DNA of 64,000 nucleotides. Origin: Erythroxylum novogranatense (Eukaryota; Streptophyta; Magnoliopsida; Malpighiales; Erythroxylaceae). The notes under the pieces were generated by a model that was given only the letters and a program-made list of their open reading frames with translations, made no database searches and was not told where the DNA came from. Where the stretch lies: NCBI GenBank assembly GCA_029891385.1, contig CM057230.1, forward strand, positions 35,605,402 to 35,669,401, written 5' to 3'. This document shows positions 1 to 10,011 of this stretch, piece after piece. Each line of letters starts with the position of its first letter. Position 1 is the first letter of the stretch. Made by a program: the position numbers and the translations under genes.

Positions 1-28
1 TCACATCTCATGAAGCTTGCATCGGCAT

Positions 29-277
29 CTAAGATCTCTGACCCATGGCATACGTGAAAGCCTGGGCAAAGCCTTGAAAGAAACTCGGATCCATGGGATT
101 TCCCTGAGGCATAGGAGGAGGCGGAGGAGGCACTTCTTGTTGCAAACTAGGTGCCTCTGAAATCAGAACAGAATGTGTCCCGGCATCCTGAGGAATATGG
201 GATTCATCTGTGCTCCCTTGACGAGAATGAGACCGAGTCATAGCTCCCCGAGTTCTCCTTCGAGGTGACATGTTCAC
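29..277 (-). pseudogene. gag: gag N-terminus of element L
   Basis: An 82-residue open frame starts with basic residues (MNMSPRRRTRG; a second ATG lies two codons in), then has a polar stretch and a run of six prolines (PPPPPP near residue 50), and then FFQGFAQAF. Basic-start, proline-rich N-termini followed by a hydrophobic FxxGFAQAF-like stretch are usual for plant gypsy gag. The start is placed about 140 bp from the primer site, which is the normal position. The frame stops at 29, so either this copy is broken or a base is missing close to the window edge. No capsid or zinc-knuckle part is in view. Function is inferred from position and composition only. Confidence 0.6.
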
Positions 278-416
278 TCCTTGATTAGAAAACCATTGAA
301 AATTTCAGTTCAAGTACGACAATTTTCAAAATATGCAAAAATAGTTCCAATCATGTAAAACAATGCAGTTATTCCTTGAAAGCAATGTCATGTAGCCCTA
401 GACCAAAAACCTAGGC

Positions 417-428
417 GCTCTGATACCA
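417..428 (-). other. Primer-binding site of element L
   Basis: The minus strand reads TGGTATCAGAGC, complementary to the 3' end of plant initiator-methionine tRNA. It lies 5 bp inside the LTR edge at 434, where minus-strand DNA synthesis would start. Confidence 0.85.
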
Positions 429-433
429 CAACA

Positions 434-2638
434 TGTTGGACCCCGCTGTCGAAGCCCAACATCGGACATGAGAGCGTGGTGTGAAACATGTTAATTATAC
501 GTTGAAGGAAAAGACCCGCGGAAGATCAATGGGCCTATTGGAAAACAACCTTGAAACCTGCTTTCATTTGATTTAAATAAACAAATTCATAATTCATGCT
601 TCAAAAGATGAGTTTACTAAGCTTTAAGAACATCTCAAACCAAATTACAACTTTGAGTTCAAGAGCCAAAATTACAAAATACCCTTGAACTAATAATACT
701 TGAAATGTAACTAAAGCCTTGATTTCCAAAAATATAACATTGAAAATAAGTAAACAGAACAAAATGGAGTGTTGCCGTAACTCGTGACTCACTCGGTCTC
801 TTGCTCGACACCTGAATGGGGGAGAGTAGAAGGGGTGAGCTATGAAGCTCGTGGGAACACATTTATAATACAAAAATAAGCAAAACTATTCAAAAGATAA
901 TTCATTGCCGTGATACACTTGAAATCGTACTAATTGAGCATGTGAGTGAAAATCATGATCTTGAAATGCTTGATTTATAACAATTCATGAGTTTAATTCG
1001 AACATGAATGCATGAAACATGATAACATATCATAATCACATAAACACAGCATAATGGTTTGGGTTTGTCCTAGTTCATGACGAACTACACATTCCCATCG
1101 AAATGGTCCTGTGTAGTCGTAGTTCGTGAAGGAGTCCTTGTGGGGAGCCCCTGTGCCGCTAGCGGGCAGGCAAGAGAAGCCTATACATGAATCAACGTGC
1201 ACGTGACGGTTCGTGAGGACAACTGCAAACCCACATAACATGCATGATTCATAATCTTGTAAACGTGATTGCCAAACTGGCACTTGCTTGTAAACTTGCT
1301 TTTCATAATCTTGCTGTTCTTGTATAAAATCATAAAACCTGCTTGCATGTATAGGTATTCTTGAAAGGTATTCGTGAAAAGAGATAAACTCCTTTTTCAA
1401 ATCTTTTTATCAATTATGAATGCAAATCATATAACTATTTAACAATAGCAAATAAGGCAATCATTGATGATGCAATTTGAAAACATTAATCCTTCTTGAT
1501 TTGAACAAAACAATGAGTGACTTAATTTCTCTATTATAGACATGAACCCACCTTGAATTTCTTGCTTGTTCTTCCCTAGGAATGAGTTTCCTCTTGATCC
1601 TCTTGCTCCTCTTGCCTCACTTGATTCCCTTAATTAATAACCAAAATCTCAATCAATTTGGTGTAGAAATCGAAAAGTCAAACTTTAACCATTCAAACTA
1701 CAACCAAAACTGAAACAAGAATTTCATGCTCAACTTCCAACCAAAATTGAAGATTCTTAGGGACTGATTCAAAATTTTATTTCTTCATGAAACTTGTATC
1801 CCTATGTCTCTAGTTTACAACGCAAAAAGAATCACTTCATTTGGACATCTACATCAAAAGTTATGCCCAAAATACTAAAGTATGTCGCCGCAGGAAATTG
1901 GCCACTCGCCGCGACGAGAAGGGAGGTCGCCGCGACGAGTAAACTTGGGCGCGCCGCGATGGGGGCATGAGCGCGCCGCAACGAACCAGCCTAGAAACCT
2001 CCCGTAACTTGTTTTTCTCATTTTTTTTCAACCCTAAACCTCCCATCCTTCAATTACAACACATCTAAACCTTAAATCAAGTCTTAAACTTCATTTCTAA
2101 GCTCATTCTAACCCAAAATCATAAACAAACACAACATGATCATCAACCCTAAGAAGATTTAACCATTTTTCATAAACCACTCAACCAACATTTTCCTACA
2201 CATGCTAAACTATATTAGGGTTTCATCCAACCCAAACAAGAAGGAAAAGAGCTAAACTTACCTCAGATTGCTTCAATCGTGAAATCCTTGGAAGCATAAA
2301 ACCCTAATTTCTCTATTCTTCCCCTCTTCACCAACGACACTCCTCTTCTCTTCTTTCCTTTAATATTCTTTCTTCTTCTAATTTTTATCACTTAAGTTAA
2401 ATGGAATGAACAAAGACCATCTTGCCCCTTCATGTAAGGTCTTAAAGTTCCCAACCTAAGTGTTCTTCCAAAATTGCCCTTACACAATTTATCCTTTCAT
2501 AAACATTTATTCCATAATTAACTCAAATAGTTCTCAATTATCCACTAATTCTCCAATGTAATAAAAATAAGGCATAAACACACAATCAACATAATTCACA
2601 CTTAATAACATCAATAAAAGAAAATTTGGGGCCCAACA
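434..2638 (-). repeat. 5' LTR of element L (2.2 kb)
   Basis: It begins (plus reading) TGTTGGACCCC and ends GGGGCCCAACA, giving imperfect inverted ends. The primer site lies just outside one end and foreign gag sequence outside the other. No real coding potential is seen: the short open frames inside are random. At 1880-1985 there is a GC-rich cluster with two copies of TCGCCGCGACGAG and two GCGCGCCGC-type words, in sharp contrast to the AT-rich rest of the LTR. The second LTR is outside the window, so length and ends rest on one copy. Confidence 0.8.
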
Positions 2639-3183
2639 TTATTGAATTGCACCATTATGTGGAGTTAGAGGAGATGGTCAATATGGCCATGAAGGTGGAG
2701 AGGCAACTCAAGTACAAAAGCTCCAACAAGGCTTCTTACCCAAGCTCTACTACAAATTGGAACTCGAAATGGTCCAAGAAAAATGAGAAGGACAAAGACA
2801 AGCTAAAGGAAGAGAAGAACAAGGCAGAACCAAAAGGTACTTTTAAAACTCCAAGTTCTTCTAGTTCCAATTATGAAAAGCATAGGACTATTAAATGCTT
2901 TAAATGTATTGGTGTTGGTCATATTGCTTCTCAATGCCCAAACAAGAAAATAATGTTTGTGAGAGGAGGAGAAGTTGTGTCTGAGGAGGAAGAAGATGAT
3001 TTGACTTCCATGCCTGAGTTGGAAGATTCTTCTGATGTGGAAGTTGAGGATGCACCTAGGGGTGAATTACTTGTTACTAGACGAGTTTTGAATGCTCAAG
3101 TGAAGGAAGATGGAATTGAGCAAAGGAAAATATTTTTCATTCAGATGCCTAGTGGTGAGAAGATTTGTAGCTTTGATCATTGA
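2639..3183 (+). pseudogene. gag: gag C-terminal half with CCHC zinc knuckle (element B)
   Basis: Gag packages the RNA in the virus-like particle. The frame enters directly from the LTR of L, so its apparent start is not real. Visible are the ELHHYVELEEMVNMAMKVE stretch (end of the retrotransposon-gag domain), a lysine- and serine-rich linker, and one zinc knuckle, CFKCIGVGHIASQC (C-x2-C-x4-H-x4-C), near 2899-2940. An acidic stretch (EEEEDD) follows and then the run into protease. The frame ends at 3183 exactly where the protease motif should begin, because one G is missing from a run of Gs. Confidence 0.85.
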
Positions 3184-3565
3184 TGGGGAAGCTGCACTAA
3201 TGTGGCTAGTACATTGATGGTAGAAAAACTCGGGTTGGAGTGCTTGAAACACCCTGGGCAGTATAGACTACAATGGCTGAATGACATGGGGAAATCAAGG
3301 TAAATAAACAAGTCCTTGTATCTTTCTCCATTGGAAAGTATTCGATCAAGTACTTTGTGATGTTGTACCTATGCATGCTTGTCATTTATTGCTCGATCGA
3401 CCTTGGCAATATGATAGAAGAGTGTTACATGATGGTTTTAAGAATAGGTATTCATTTACTATGGGAGATCAGAAATTTGTTCTTGCTCCATTGGCACCAA
3501 AAGAGGTATATGAGGACCAAATGCAATTAAAAAGGAGTATGGGGAATGCAACAAAGACAGGATAA
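3184..3565 (+). pseudogene. pol: Aspartic protease region (element B), frameshifted
   Basis: After a frameshift at about 3184 the sequence encodes GSCTNVAS, the stretch that follows the active-site IIDG in this family, then LQWLND and, after another shift near 3295, VLVSFSIGKY. A third open piece (3371-3565) has LLLDRPWQYDRR and HDGFKNRYSF, the conserved C-terminal part of the protease domain. The catalytic triplet here is D-G-G rather than the usual D-S/T-G, and all families in this window share that. The protease would mature Gag-Pol inside the particle. At least two indels break this copy. Confidence 0.75.
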
Positions 3566-4281
3566 AAAACTTCAAGAAAAGCATGACAATACAAAATTGA
3601 GGGAAGGTTAAGAACCTGCAAAGGGGAGCAAAATCTAAATCAAAATAAAAGAGAGAAAGTGAGGCCGAGGCCGAGAGAAGAAAGCGAGGAAAGAGGCCTC
3701 AAAAGAAATTCAATTAAAAGGCCCAAATGAGAGAGAGGGTAGAAAGAAACAAAACTTCTATGCAAAATGAGAGATGTAAGGGTTGCTTGTGTGGAAAGGA
3801 GATGTTTGTTTGTACTTTTGTACAAACAAGCTTATTTTAATGAATCTGACCTTGACCATTGTTTGCCTAGTAGTGTTGTTTCTCTTTTGTAGGAGTATGG
3901 AGATGTTTTCCCTGAGGAGTTGCCTAAGGAATTGCCGCCTATTAGAGGAATAGAACATCAGATTGACTTCATGCACAGGTATGATTCCAAATAGACCAAT
4001 TTATAGGGCTAATCTGAAGAAACTAAGGAACTCCAAAAACAAGTGGAAGAATTTCTACAAAAGGGACACATCAGGGAGAGTCTTAGTCCTTGTCTTTGTG
4101 CAGTGATATTGGTTCCAAGAAGGATAGGAGTTGGCATGTGTGGGGATTGCGAGTTGTTAGCAAGATAGCAGTAAAGTATAGCCATCCTATACCTAGATTG
4201 GATTATATGATTGATGAATTGCATGGTGCATGTGTGTTTACCAAAATTGATCTTATGAGTATTTACCATCAGATTAGAATG
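3566..4281 (+). pseudogene. pol: Pro-RT spacer and 5' part of reverse transcriptase (element B)
   Basis: A charged, Glu/Lys/Arg-rich spacer (about 3590-3890) leads into the RT entry region: EYGDVFPEELP, PIRGIEHQIDF, and then pieces of the fingers (PIPRLD near 4185, [13 protein letters not shown] at 4215-4250, YHQIRMN to 4281). The frame is broken several times between 4000 and 4130. RT stops here because the inverted element A begins at 4282. The catalytic YFDD part is on the far side, from 8902. Bases 4210-4248 are the perfect reverse complement of 4282-4320, because B and A meet at almost the same point of the same gene. Confidence 0.8.
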
Positions 4282-4449
4282 AATTTTGGTAAACACACAT
4301 GCACCATGCAATTCATCAATCATATCATCCAATCTAGGTATAGGAGGGCGATACTTTACCGTTATTTTGTTAACAACTCGCAATCCACACAATGCGCCAA
4401 CTCCCATCCTTCTTGGAACCAATATTATCGCACAAGACAAGACTAAGAC

Positions 4450-5175
4450 CGATCTGAAAACAAGAAAACAAGGTTCTTGAAACCCCCTAATCCTATTGAA
4501 TCAAAACCCCAATCTTTCTATTATAAGAACATGCTAGTTCAAACCCCAATTATACGGAATTGAGACCCAAACCCAAAGAAAATTGAAGAATTGAACACGC
4601 CACAAGTGATTACCTTGATAAGTGATGCAATCCTTGAAGTAACATTAAGAAGAACACACCTTACTTGAAGAGAACTCTCAATTTCGTTAATCAACCAAAT
4701 CTAATGTTTACAAGGATAAAATAAGGTATTTATACCTTGCCGGGACCTAAACCTAAAAGGAATAGGTTACAAGACCCTTTAATGCTAAAACAAGCCTAAT
4801 CCTAACTAGTTTAGGAGTTTATAGCCCAATAATGCAATCTGATCCTATTCCACTTAGGATTGGGCTAAACTAACTTAAATAAGATCAAAATAACTTAAAT
4901 AAACCTAAGGGAGGTGGATGGGCCTAATGGATTACTCTACTTAGGCCCACACACTTGGTTGTCCAAAACTAGTTTTAAATAAACTAAGGCAAATGCTAAT
5001 AAATACCTAGCCTATAACAAGTCTCTTTAGGTGAGATGTAATGTGACTTTGAGCAAACCCTTGAAGTGCTTGTTTAAGCCTTGCTGCACGTTGTCTTATA
5101 ATAGGTCCACTTGGCAAAGTAAGCTTGTCTTGATGTGTTGCACCTTGATCTCCATTGCCATGGCTTCTTGTATCA
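4450..5175 (-). repeat. Solo LTR Q with 5-bp target duplication
   Basis: A 726-bp block interrupts A's RT and is flanked by aagac at 4445-4449 and at 5176-5180. Read on the minus strand it starts TGATACAAGAAGCC, like the LTR starts of the A/C family, and contains a TATA-like TATAAATA (plus 4727-4734). About 70 bp from its start it can encode GPIIRQRAARLKQAL, the GPxTRxRA-type tail seen in other LTRs here. There is no internal region, so it is best read as a solo LTR left by recombination between two LTRs. Its inner end (plus 4450) lacks a clear CA/TG, possibly through an indel. Confidence 0.8.
4727..4734 (-). promoter_or_regulatory. TATA box in solo LTR Q
   Basis: Sense-strand TATAAATA lies mid-LTR, where the U3 promoter of an LTR is expected. 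No downstream element remains. Confidence 0.45.
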
Positions 5176-5380
5176 AAGACTTTCCCTGATGTGTCCCTTT
5201 TGTAGCAATTCTTTCACTTGCTTTTGGAGTTCCTTAGTTTCTTCAGGATTAGCCCTATAAGCTGGTCTATTTGGAATCTGCGCCCCAGGCATGAAGTCAA
5301 TCTGATGTTCTATTCCTCTAATAGGCGACAATTCCTTAGCAACTCCTCGGGAAAACATCTCCATACTTCGCAAAGAAAAA

Positions 5381-5991
5381 CAACACTACTAGGCAAACAA
5401 GGGTCAAGGTCGATTCATTAAAATAAGCTTGCTTGTAAAAGTACAAACAAACATCTCCTTTCCACACAAGCAACCCTTACATCTCTCATTTTGCATAGAA
5501 GTTTTGTTTCTTTCTACCCTCTCTCTCATTTGGGCCTTTTAATTGAATTTCTTTTGAGGCCTCTTTCCCACTTTCTTCTCTCACTCTCGGCCTCACTTTC
5601 TCTCTTTTCTTTTGATTTAGATTTTACTCCCCTTTGCAAGGTTCTCAACCTTCCGCTCAATTTTGTATTGTCATCTCGTTCTTGAAGTTTTTGTCCTGTC
5701 TTTGTTGCATTCCTCCATACTCCTTTTTAATTGCATTTGGTCCTCATATACCTCTTTTGGTGCCAATGGAGCAAGAACAAATTTATGATCTCCCATAGTA
5801 AATGAATACCTATTCTTAAAACCATCATGTAACACTCTTCTATCATATTGCCAAGGTCGACCGAGCAATAAATGACAAGCATGCATAGGTACAACATCAC
5901 AAAGTACTTGATCAGAATACTTTCCAATGGAGAAAGATACAAGGACTTGTTTATTTACCTTGATTTCCCCCATGTCATTCAGCCAAGACAT
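5381..5991 (-). pseudogene. pol: Protease C-terminal part and spacer (element A)
   Basis: The minus-strand frame from about 5991 to 5671 reads WLNDMGEIKVNKQVLVSF, then ACHLLLGRPWQYDRR, DGFKNRYSF and LAPLAPKEVYEDQ. It then runs into the polar spacer that precedes RT. The protease active-site stretch and the second half of the zinc knuckle are missing: gag stops at CFKCLG and the next residues are already WLNDMG. Compared with B (2905-3280), about 370 bp have been deleted. A could not have processed its own Gag. Confidence 0.8.
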
Positions 5992-7096
5992 TTAAAACAT
6001 TTAATAGTCCTATGCTTTTCAGAATTGGAACTAGAAGAACTTGGAGTTTTAAAAGTACCTTTTGGATCTGCCTTGTTCTTCTCTTCCTTTAGCTTGTCTT
6101 TGTCCTTCTCATTTTTCTTGGACCATTTCGAGTTCCAATTTGTAGTAGAGCTTGGGTAAGAAGCCTTGTTGGAGCTTTTGTACTTGAGTTGCCTCTCCAC
6201 CTTCATGGCCATATTCACCATGTCCTCTAACTCCACATAATGGTGCAATTCAATAACATTGGCAATGTCTTTGTTCAAACCAGCCAAGAAACGTGCCATG
6301 GTGGCTTCTCTTTCTTCTTCTACATTAGCCCTAATCATGGCTATCTCCATCTCCTTATGGTACTCTTCTACACTTTTGGTGCCTTGTCTCATGGTTTGGA
6401 GCCTTTGATGGAGCTCCCTATAGAAGTAACTAGGCACAAACCTCTTCTTCATGACCCTCTTCATTGCAGCCCAAGTATCAATAGGATCCTCTCCATTCCT
6501 TCTTTTGTTCAAAACAAGCTGACCCCACCAAATAAGTGCATAATCATGAAATTCCACGGCAGCAAGCTTCACCTTCTTCTCCTCAGAATAGTTATGACAT
6601 TCAAAAATCATCTCCACTTTTCTTTCCCATTCTAAGTAAGCTTCTGGATCATTCTTACCTTGGAAAGATGGTATTTTCATCTTGATACTGCCCAAATTTC
6701 TATCCACACGCTCGACCCTGTCTTCTCCCTTTGCATTGTCTCGGCCTCTATAACCTCTTCCTCTTCCTCTATCATTCCGTCCCCCTCTTCCACCAAATCT
6801 GACCCTATGCCAATCTTCTTCATCTTCCCCATCATCATATTCATCTTCATACTCATAGCGCACAGGAGTTGGCTCCCTAGCATTTTGCCTCCTTATTGCA
6901 CCATTAGATGAAGCCTCTCGTTGTAAATCCTAATGGCTTGATCTTGTCTATCAAATTTATCACTGACATCCCTGAGCATGTTCTCAATCCTTTGGAATTG
7001 ATGTTGCATAGCCTCCAAAGTAAAGAATGTGTGTTGATCAGCCTCACTATTCTTTTCATCCTTGTAACTACCTTTACTATCCTTTAAATTGGTCAT
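5988..7096 (-). pseudogene. gag: gag of element A, nearly full length
   Basis: The ATG at 7096 opens MTNLKDSKGSYKDEKNSE and a coiled-coil-like stretch (FTLEAMQHQFQRIENML). One frameshift at 6870-6900 separates it from a 294-codon frame. That frame has an acidic and Arg/Gly-rich linker, KMKIPSFQGKNDPEAYLEWE, the retrotransposon-gag domain ([40 protein letters not shown]) and the first half of the CCHC knuckle. The start is supported by identical starts in C (11481) and K (62742), each just after a TTTTGCAGG-like sequence. It is truncated in the knuckle by the deletion into protease. Confidence 0.85.
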
Positions 7097-7980
7097 GATG
7101 TAAAACCTACAAAAACACGTTAGAACAACTCCTCACACGGTCCCTCACGTGTTTCTCTCTAATTAGATTGGATACCCTCGTGTTTCACTCAAGAAGATGG
7201 CTTTTACCCTCAAATGAGCTTACACACTCTAGATTCTAGCACAGTTTTACTTGTCTGGATCAATCACTACCAACCAAATAAGCACAACAGCAACTTAATT
7301 CAACAGAAAACAACGAATACCTAAAGAAAGGAAGAAAACACAAAACTAGATGCAATTTAATGTAAAGAAATTATGGAAGACGAAAATAAACACATACTAG
7401 ATGGAGAAAATGTATGTAAATGATTTTTGGTGCCAATTGAGCAATATGAAACAAGATTACTCAATTCAAGTGTAATGGAAACAAAAGGACAGCAAACAAT
7501 AAAAAGCAAGCAAAGAGTGCAAGAAAAGACGAAACTATGTAGTAAACTCAACCCTAAACCCGAACTAACAAGAACATTCAGATCTGCCCAATAACTCAAA
7601 AATTGAAAGATAAGCAATTATATCAAAGACACACGTTTTGGGTGCAAGAAAGTAAATCTTGAAACAAGAACTTGTTTTTTGATGCAAGAAAACAAGTCTT
7701 GATGAGTTTCTTGAATGATCAGATTTGTTTCTTGATGAATCTTGCAAGCAAATCAACTCAAACTCACAAAGATTCACAATCTTGATTTTTTTAACTTCTT
7801 TCTTTCTTTCTTTTCTTTTTTTTTCGTTTTTTCTTTCTTTTCTTGATTTTCTTTCTTTCTTTCTTTCTTTTCTTTCTTTTCTTTCTTTTCTATTTTTCTT
7901 TTCGATTTTGAATGATAAACTAACTATAATAATCAAGAACAAACAGAAAGTTAAAGATAAAGATTGAATTTAAAACCTAG
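7097..7980 (-). promoter_or_regulatory. 5' leader of element A
   Basis: Untranslated leader between primer site and gag. In sense direction it holds a GAAA-type purine microsatellite (plus 7795-7900), then the block gagctcatttgagggtaaaa, two AAACACG boxes (plus about 7177-7190 and 7145-7154, the latter as CACGTG at 7146-7151), and a TTTTTGTAGG just before the ATG. The matching parts of C and K have GCAGG there. The word GGTAAAAGGCAAGAGTGT seen in other leaders has been lost here by a short deletion. The open frames across the microsatellite are not genes. Confidence 0.7.
7795..7905. repeat. TTTC/GAAA microsatellite in leader of A
   Basis: Irregular TTTC/TTTTC units, purine-rich on the element's sense strand. 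Equivalent tracts are in C (10639-10712) and K (63515-63630) at the same place. Confidence 0.9.
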
Positions 7981-7992
7981 GCTCTGATATCA
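7981..7992 (-). other. Primer-binding site of element A
   Basis: The minus strand reads TGATATCAGAGC, one base from the Met-tRNA consensus TGGTATCAGAGC, and lies 4 bp from the LTR edge. Confidence 0.8.
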
Positions 7993-7996
7993 AAGA

Positions 7997-8901
7997 TGAT
8001 ACAACAACAACCTAGAATCAATGTCTAGATCACCTCCGTTTCAATGATTGTTCCCAAACCTAAATTCAATCAATCTAACAAGACCCTTCACCCCCAAAAC
8101 AGCAAGGATTTGGTAACAAAGAGTATAAAGATTGTAGAAATTGAATTAACGCCACAAGTTAGAACTTACTTGATAAGTTGAATCAATCCTTAAGGTAAAA
8201 CAAGCAAGAATCTCAATTCTCTTAAATTATGCTTTCTAATTTTTTTGATCTCTCCAAACTCGTGTTCATGGCTAAAGCAAGGGTTTAAATACCCTTTGCA
8301 ATGTAAACCCTAACAAAGATAACCTAAAAACCCTAAAAAAAGCCCAAAATATCAAAAAGGCCTTCTTGAAACAAATCTGCCTAAGAATAAATCCCACATG
8401 GATTTGGGCTTCAAAACAAATTAAAATTGACTAGTCCTTGTCCAAATAGGATAAGAAAACCACAAAATAGAAGACTAACTTAAGAGGGGCGAATTGGGCT
8501 TTTAAACTAGGCCCACAAGCTTGGTTCCTTAAAATAAAACATGCACATTACTTTTTTAATAAAGCACATGCACACTTAATGCAAACCAGCCCATGAAAAA
8601 GCCTAAAAGAAGTCCACAGGCCCTTTATAAAATAAAATAAGCCCAAGCCCATTGATTAGACTTGTGCTTGTGAAAATTGGCTAAGTGTTAGCCCTCTTGA
8701 TTTGATGCCTCTAATGTGCACACACACTTAGGTGTCTTCCTAAGCTTTTCCCCAAGCTTGATCAACAAAACTTCTTGAAGTTCTTGTGAAACAAAAGCTT
8801 GTACATAAATCTGAAATTGTGCTTTAAGCTTGTTGGAGTGTGACCTTGTAACTGGACCCATTGGCATCCTTAAGTCTCCATTGCCTTGGTGTGTTGTATC
8901 A
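7997..8901 (-). repeat. 5' LTR of element A (905 bp)
   Basis: The ends are TGATAC...GTATCA, a short perfect inverted repeat. On the minus strand the first about 70 codons are open and end in a stop at 8688. They include [14 protein letters not shown], the same tail read from the C LTR with the same stop, which suggests the polyprotein used to continue into U3. The outer end abuts RT codons of B. Confidence 0.9.
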
Positions 8902-10011
8902 GAATGGAAAATTGCGTTTAAAACAAAACATGGTTTATATGAGTGGCTTGTGATGCCTTTTGGCTTAACTAATGCTCCTAGTACATTTATGCGTTTGATG
9001 AATCTTATTTTGAGGTCATTTATTGGTAAGTTTGTTGTGGTATATTTTGATGACATATTGATCTATAGCAAAAGCATTAATGAGCATATTGAGCATCTTA
9101 GGCTTGTGTTAGATGCACTTAGGGCAGAAAAGTTGTATGCTAAGTTAAAGAAGTGTACATTTTGCATGAATCGTGTCATATTTCTTGGTTATATTGTTTC
9201 TTCTAATGGAATTGAGGTGGACCAAGAAAAGGTCAAGGCAATTAGGGAGTGATCGAGACCTACAAGTGTTACACAGGTGAGATCTTTTCATGGACTTGCT
9301 AGTTTCTATAGGAGGTTTGTGAAAGATTTTAGTTCCATTGCAGCTCTATTGACTGAGATTTTTAAAATGGAGGTAGGATTTAAGTGGAGAAAGGCGCAGG
9401 AAATTGTTTTTAACACTCTGAAAGAAAAACTTTGTTCTGCACCTATTTTGAGTTTACCTGATTTTTCTTCTACTTTTGAGATTGAATGTGATGCCTCTGG
9501 GATAGGTATTGGTCTGTTTTATTGCAGGAAGGCGTCCATTGCCTATTTTAGTGAGAAGTTGAATGGTGCTCAAATGAAGTATTCCACTTATGACAAGGAG
9601 CTATATGCATTGGTAAGAGCTCTACAAACTTGGCAACATTATCTATGGCCAAAGGAATTCGTGATTGACACTGATCATGAGAGTTTGAAGCATCTTAAGG
9701 GCCAAGGTAAGTTAAATAAAAGACATGCCAAGTGGTTGGAGTTCATAGAGACATTCCCATATGTTGTGATCGCTGATGCATTGTCTAGGAGATATGCTCT
9801 AATCTCTTCTCTTAGTTTTAAGTTGATTGGGTTTGTGTATATAAAAGATTTGTACAAATCAGATTCTGACTTTGCTAATGTGTATGATGCATGTGAACAA
9901 GTTGCTTTTCAAAAGTTTTATAGGAATGATGGATATTTGTTTAGAGATAATAAACTATGTATTCCTACTTGTTCTATGCGTGAGATGCTTGTTCCTACTT
10001 GTTTAAGGAAC
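8902..10011 (+). pseudogene. pol: RT second half, RNase H and integrase start (element B)
   Basis: Coding resumes with [20 protein letters not shown], the RT palm [13 protein letters not shown] and the catalytic [11 protein letters not shown] (near 9036-9070). It continues through the RT connection ([17 protein letters not shown]) to RNase H ([56 protein letters not shown]). One in-frame TGA at 9250 replaces a Trp codon in the REWP-like motif. The segment between IETFPYV and DALSRR is shortened, and the integrase breaks off after the first residues ([11 protein letters not shown]), where LTR sequence begins. RT would copy the RNA and RNase H remove it; this copy is dead. Confidence 0.85.

Larger units (their letters stand above)
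1..2638 (-). mobile_element. Element L: 5' part of a Ty3/gypsy-type LTR retrotransposon, runs off left edge
   Basis: Read on the minus strand, the order is a 2.2-kb LTR (2638 to 434), a Met-tRNA primer site (428 to 417), a short leader and a gag start (277). The rest lies beyond the window. The LTR has matched ends, TGTTGG...CCAACA. Its outer end at 2638 cuts directly into the gag of element B, whose coding sequence resumes at 2639, so L is younger than B. The other insertion junction and target duplication are outside the window. A long LTR with a short leader is common in Tekay/Del-type chromoviruses, but the lineage is a guess because no RT is visible. Confidence 0.85.
4282..5380 (-). pseudogene. 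pol: RT 5' part of element A, interrupted by solo LTR Q
   Basis: Minus-strand coding from 5380 gives the RT entry region ([42 protein letters not shown]). It is cut at 5180 by Q (4450-5175) and continues from 4449 with [35 protein letters not shown] to 4282. Removing Q and one copy of its 5-bp duplication joins the coding, with small indels left over. The catalytic FDD segment was never included, so this copy cannot make an active enzyme. The sequence is nearly the same as the matching part of B on the other strand. Confidence 0.8.
4282..8901 (-). mobile_element. Element A: inverted 5' half of the B family, inserted in B's RT
   Basis: On the minus strand A has an LTR (8901 to 7997), primer site (7992 to 7981), leader (to 7097), gag (7096 to about 5988), a protease remnant and the first part of RT, ending at 4282 inside the VFTKI stretch. 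RNase H, integrase and 3' LTR are absent. The 8901 end is a clean LTR terminus (GTATCA) joined to B's RT codons. The 4282 end is an internal break. The word gaatg occurs at both junctions (4277-4281, 8902-8906), but RT coding predicts it at both places, so it is not proof of a target duplication. Solo LTR Q interrupts the RT. Confidence 0.85.
2639..10011 (+). mobile_element. Element B: gypsy element split by L and by A
   Basis: B is read as gag (2639-3183), protease (3184-3565), spacer and RT start (to 4281). Insertion A follows (4282-8901), then the second half of RT, RNase H and the start of integrase (8902-10011). RT coding stops after YHQIRMN at 4281 and resumes with EWK at 8902, only about ten bases short of continuous. 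The 5' LTR and gag start lie left of the window or were displaced by L. At about 10011 the integrase coding jumps into the inner part of an LTR of the same family (see C). Gag and pol closely resemble A, C and K, so these are one family. Confidence 0.85.

Noticed and set aside
2626..2638. Gag start at 2626
   Set aside because: These codons are the end of L's LTR; gag of B merely continues from 2639.
7565..7967. Lys/Glu-rich or Phe/Leu/Ser-rich open frames over 7725-7942
   Set aside because: Both strands of a TTTC/GAAA microsatellite; the same happens in K at 63463-63672.
4277..8906. gaatg on both sides of A as a target duplication
   Set aside because: RT codons (RMN...EWK) predict the word at both places; about ten coding bases are missing between them.
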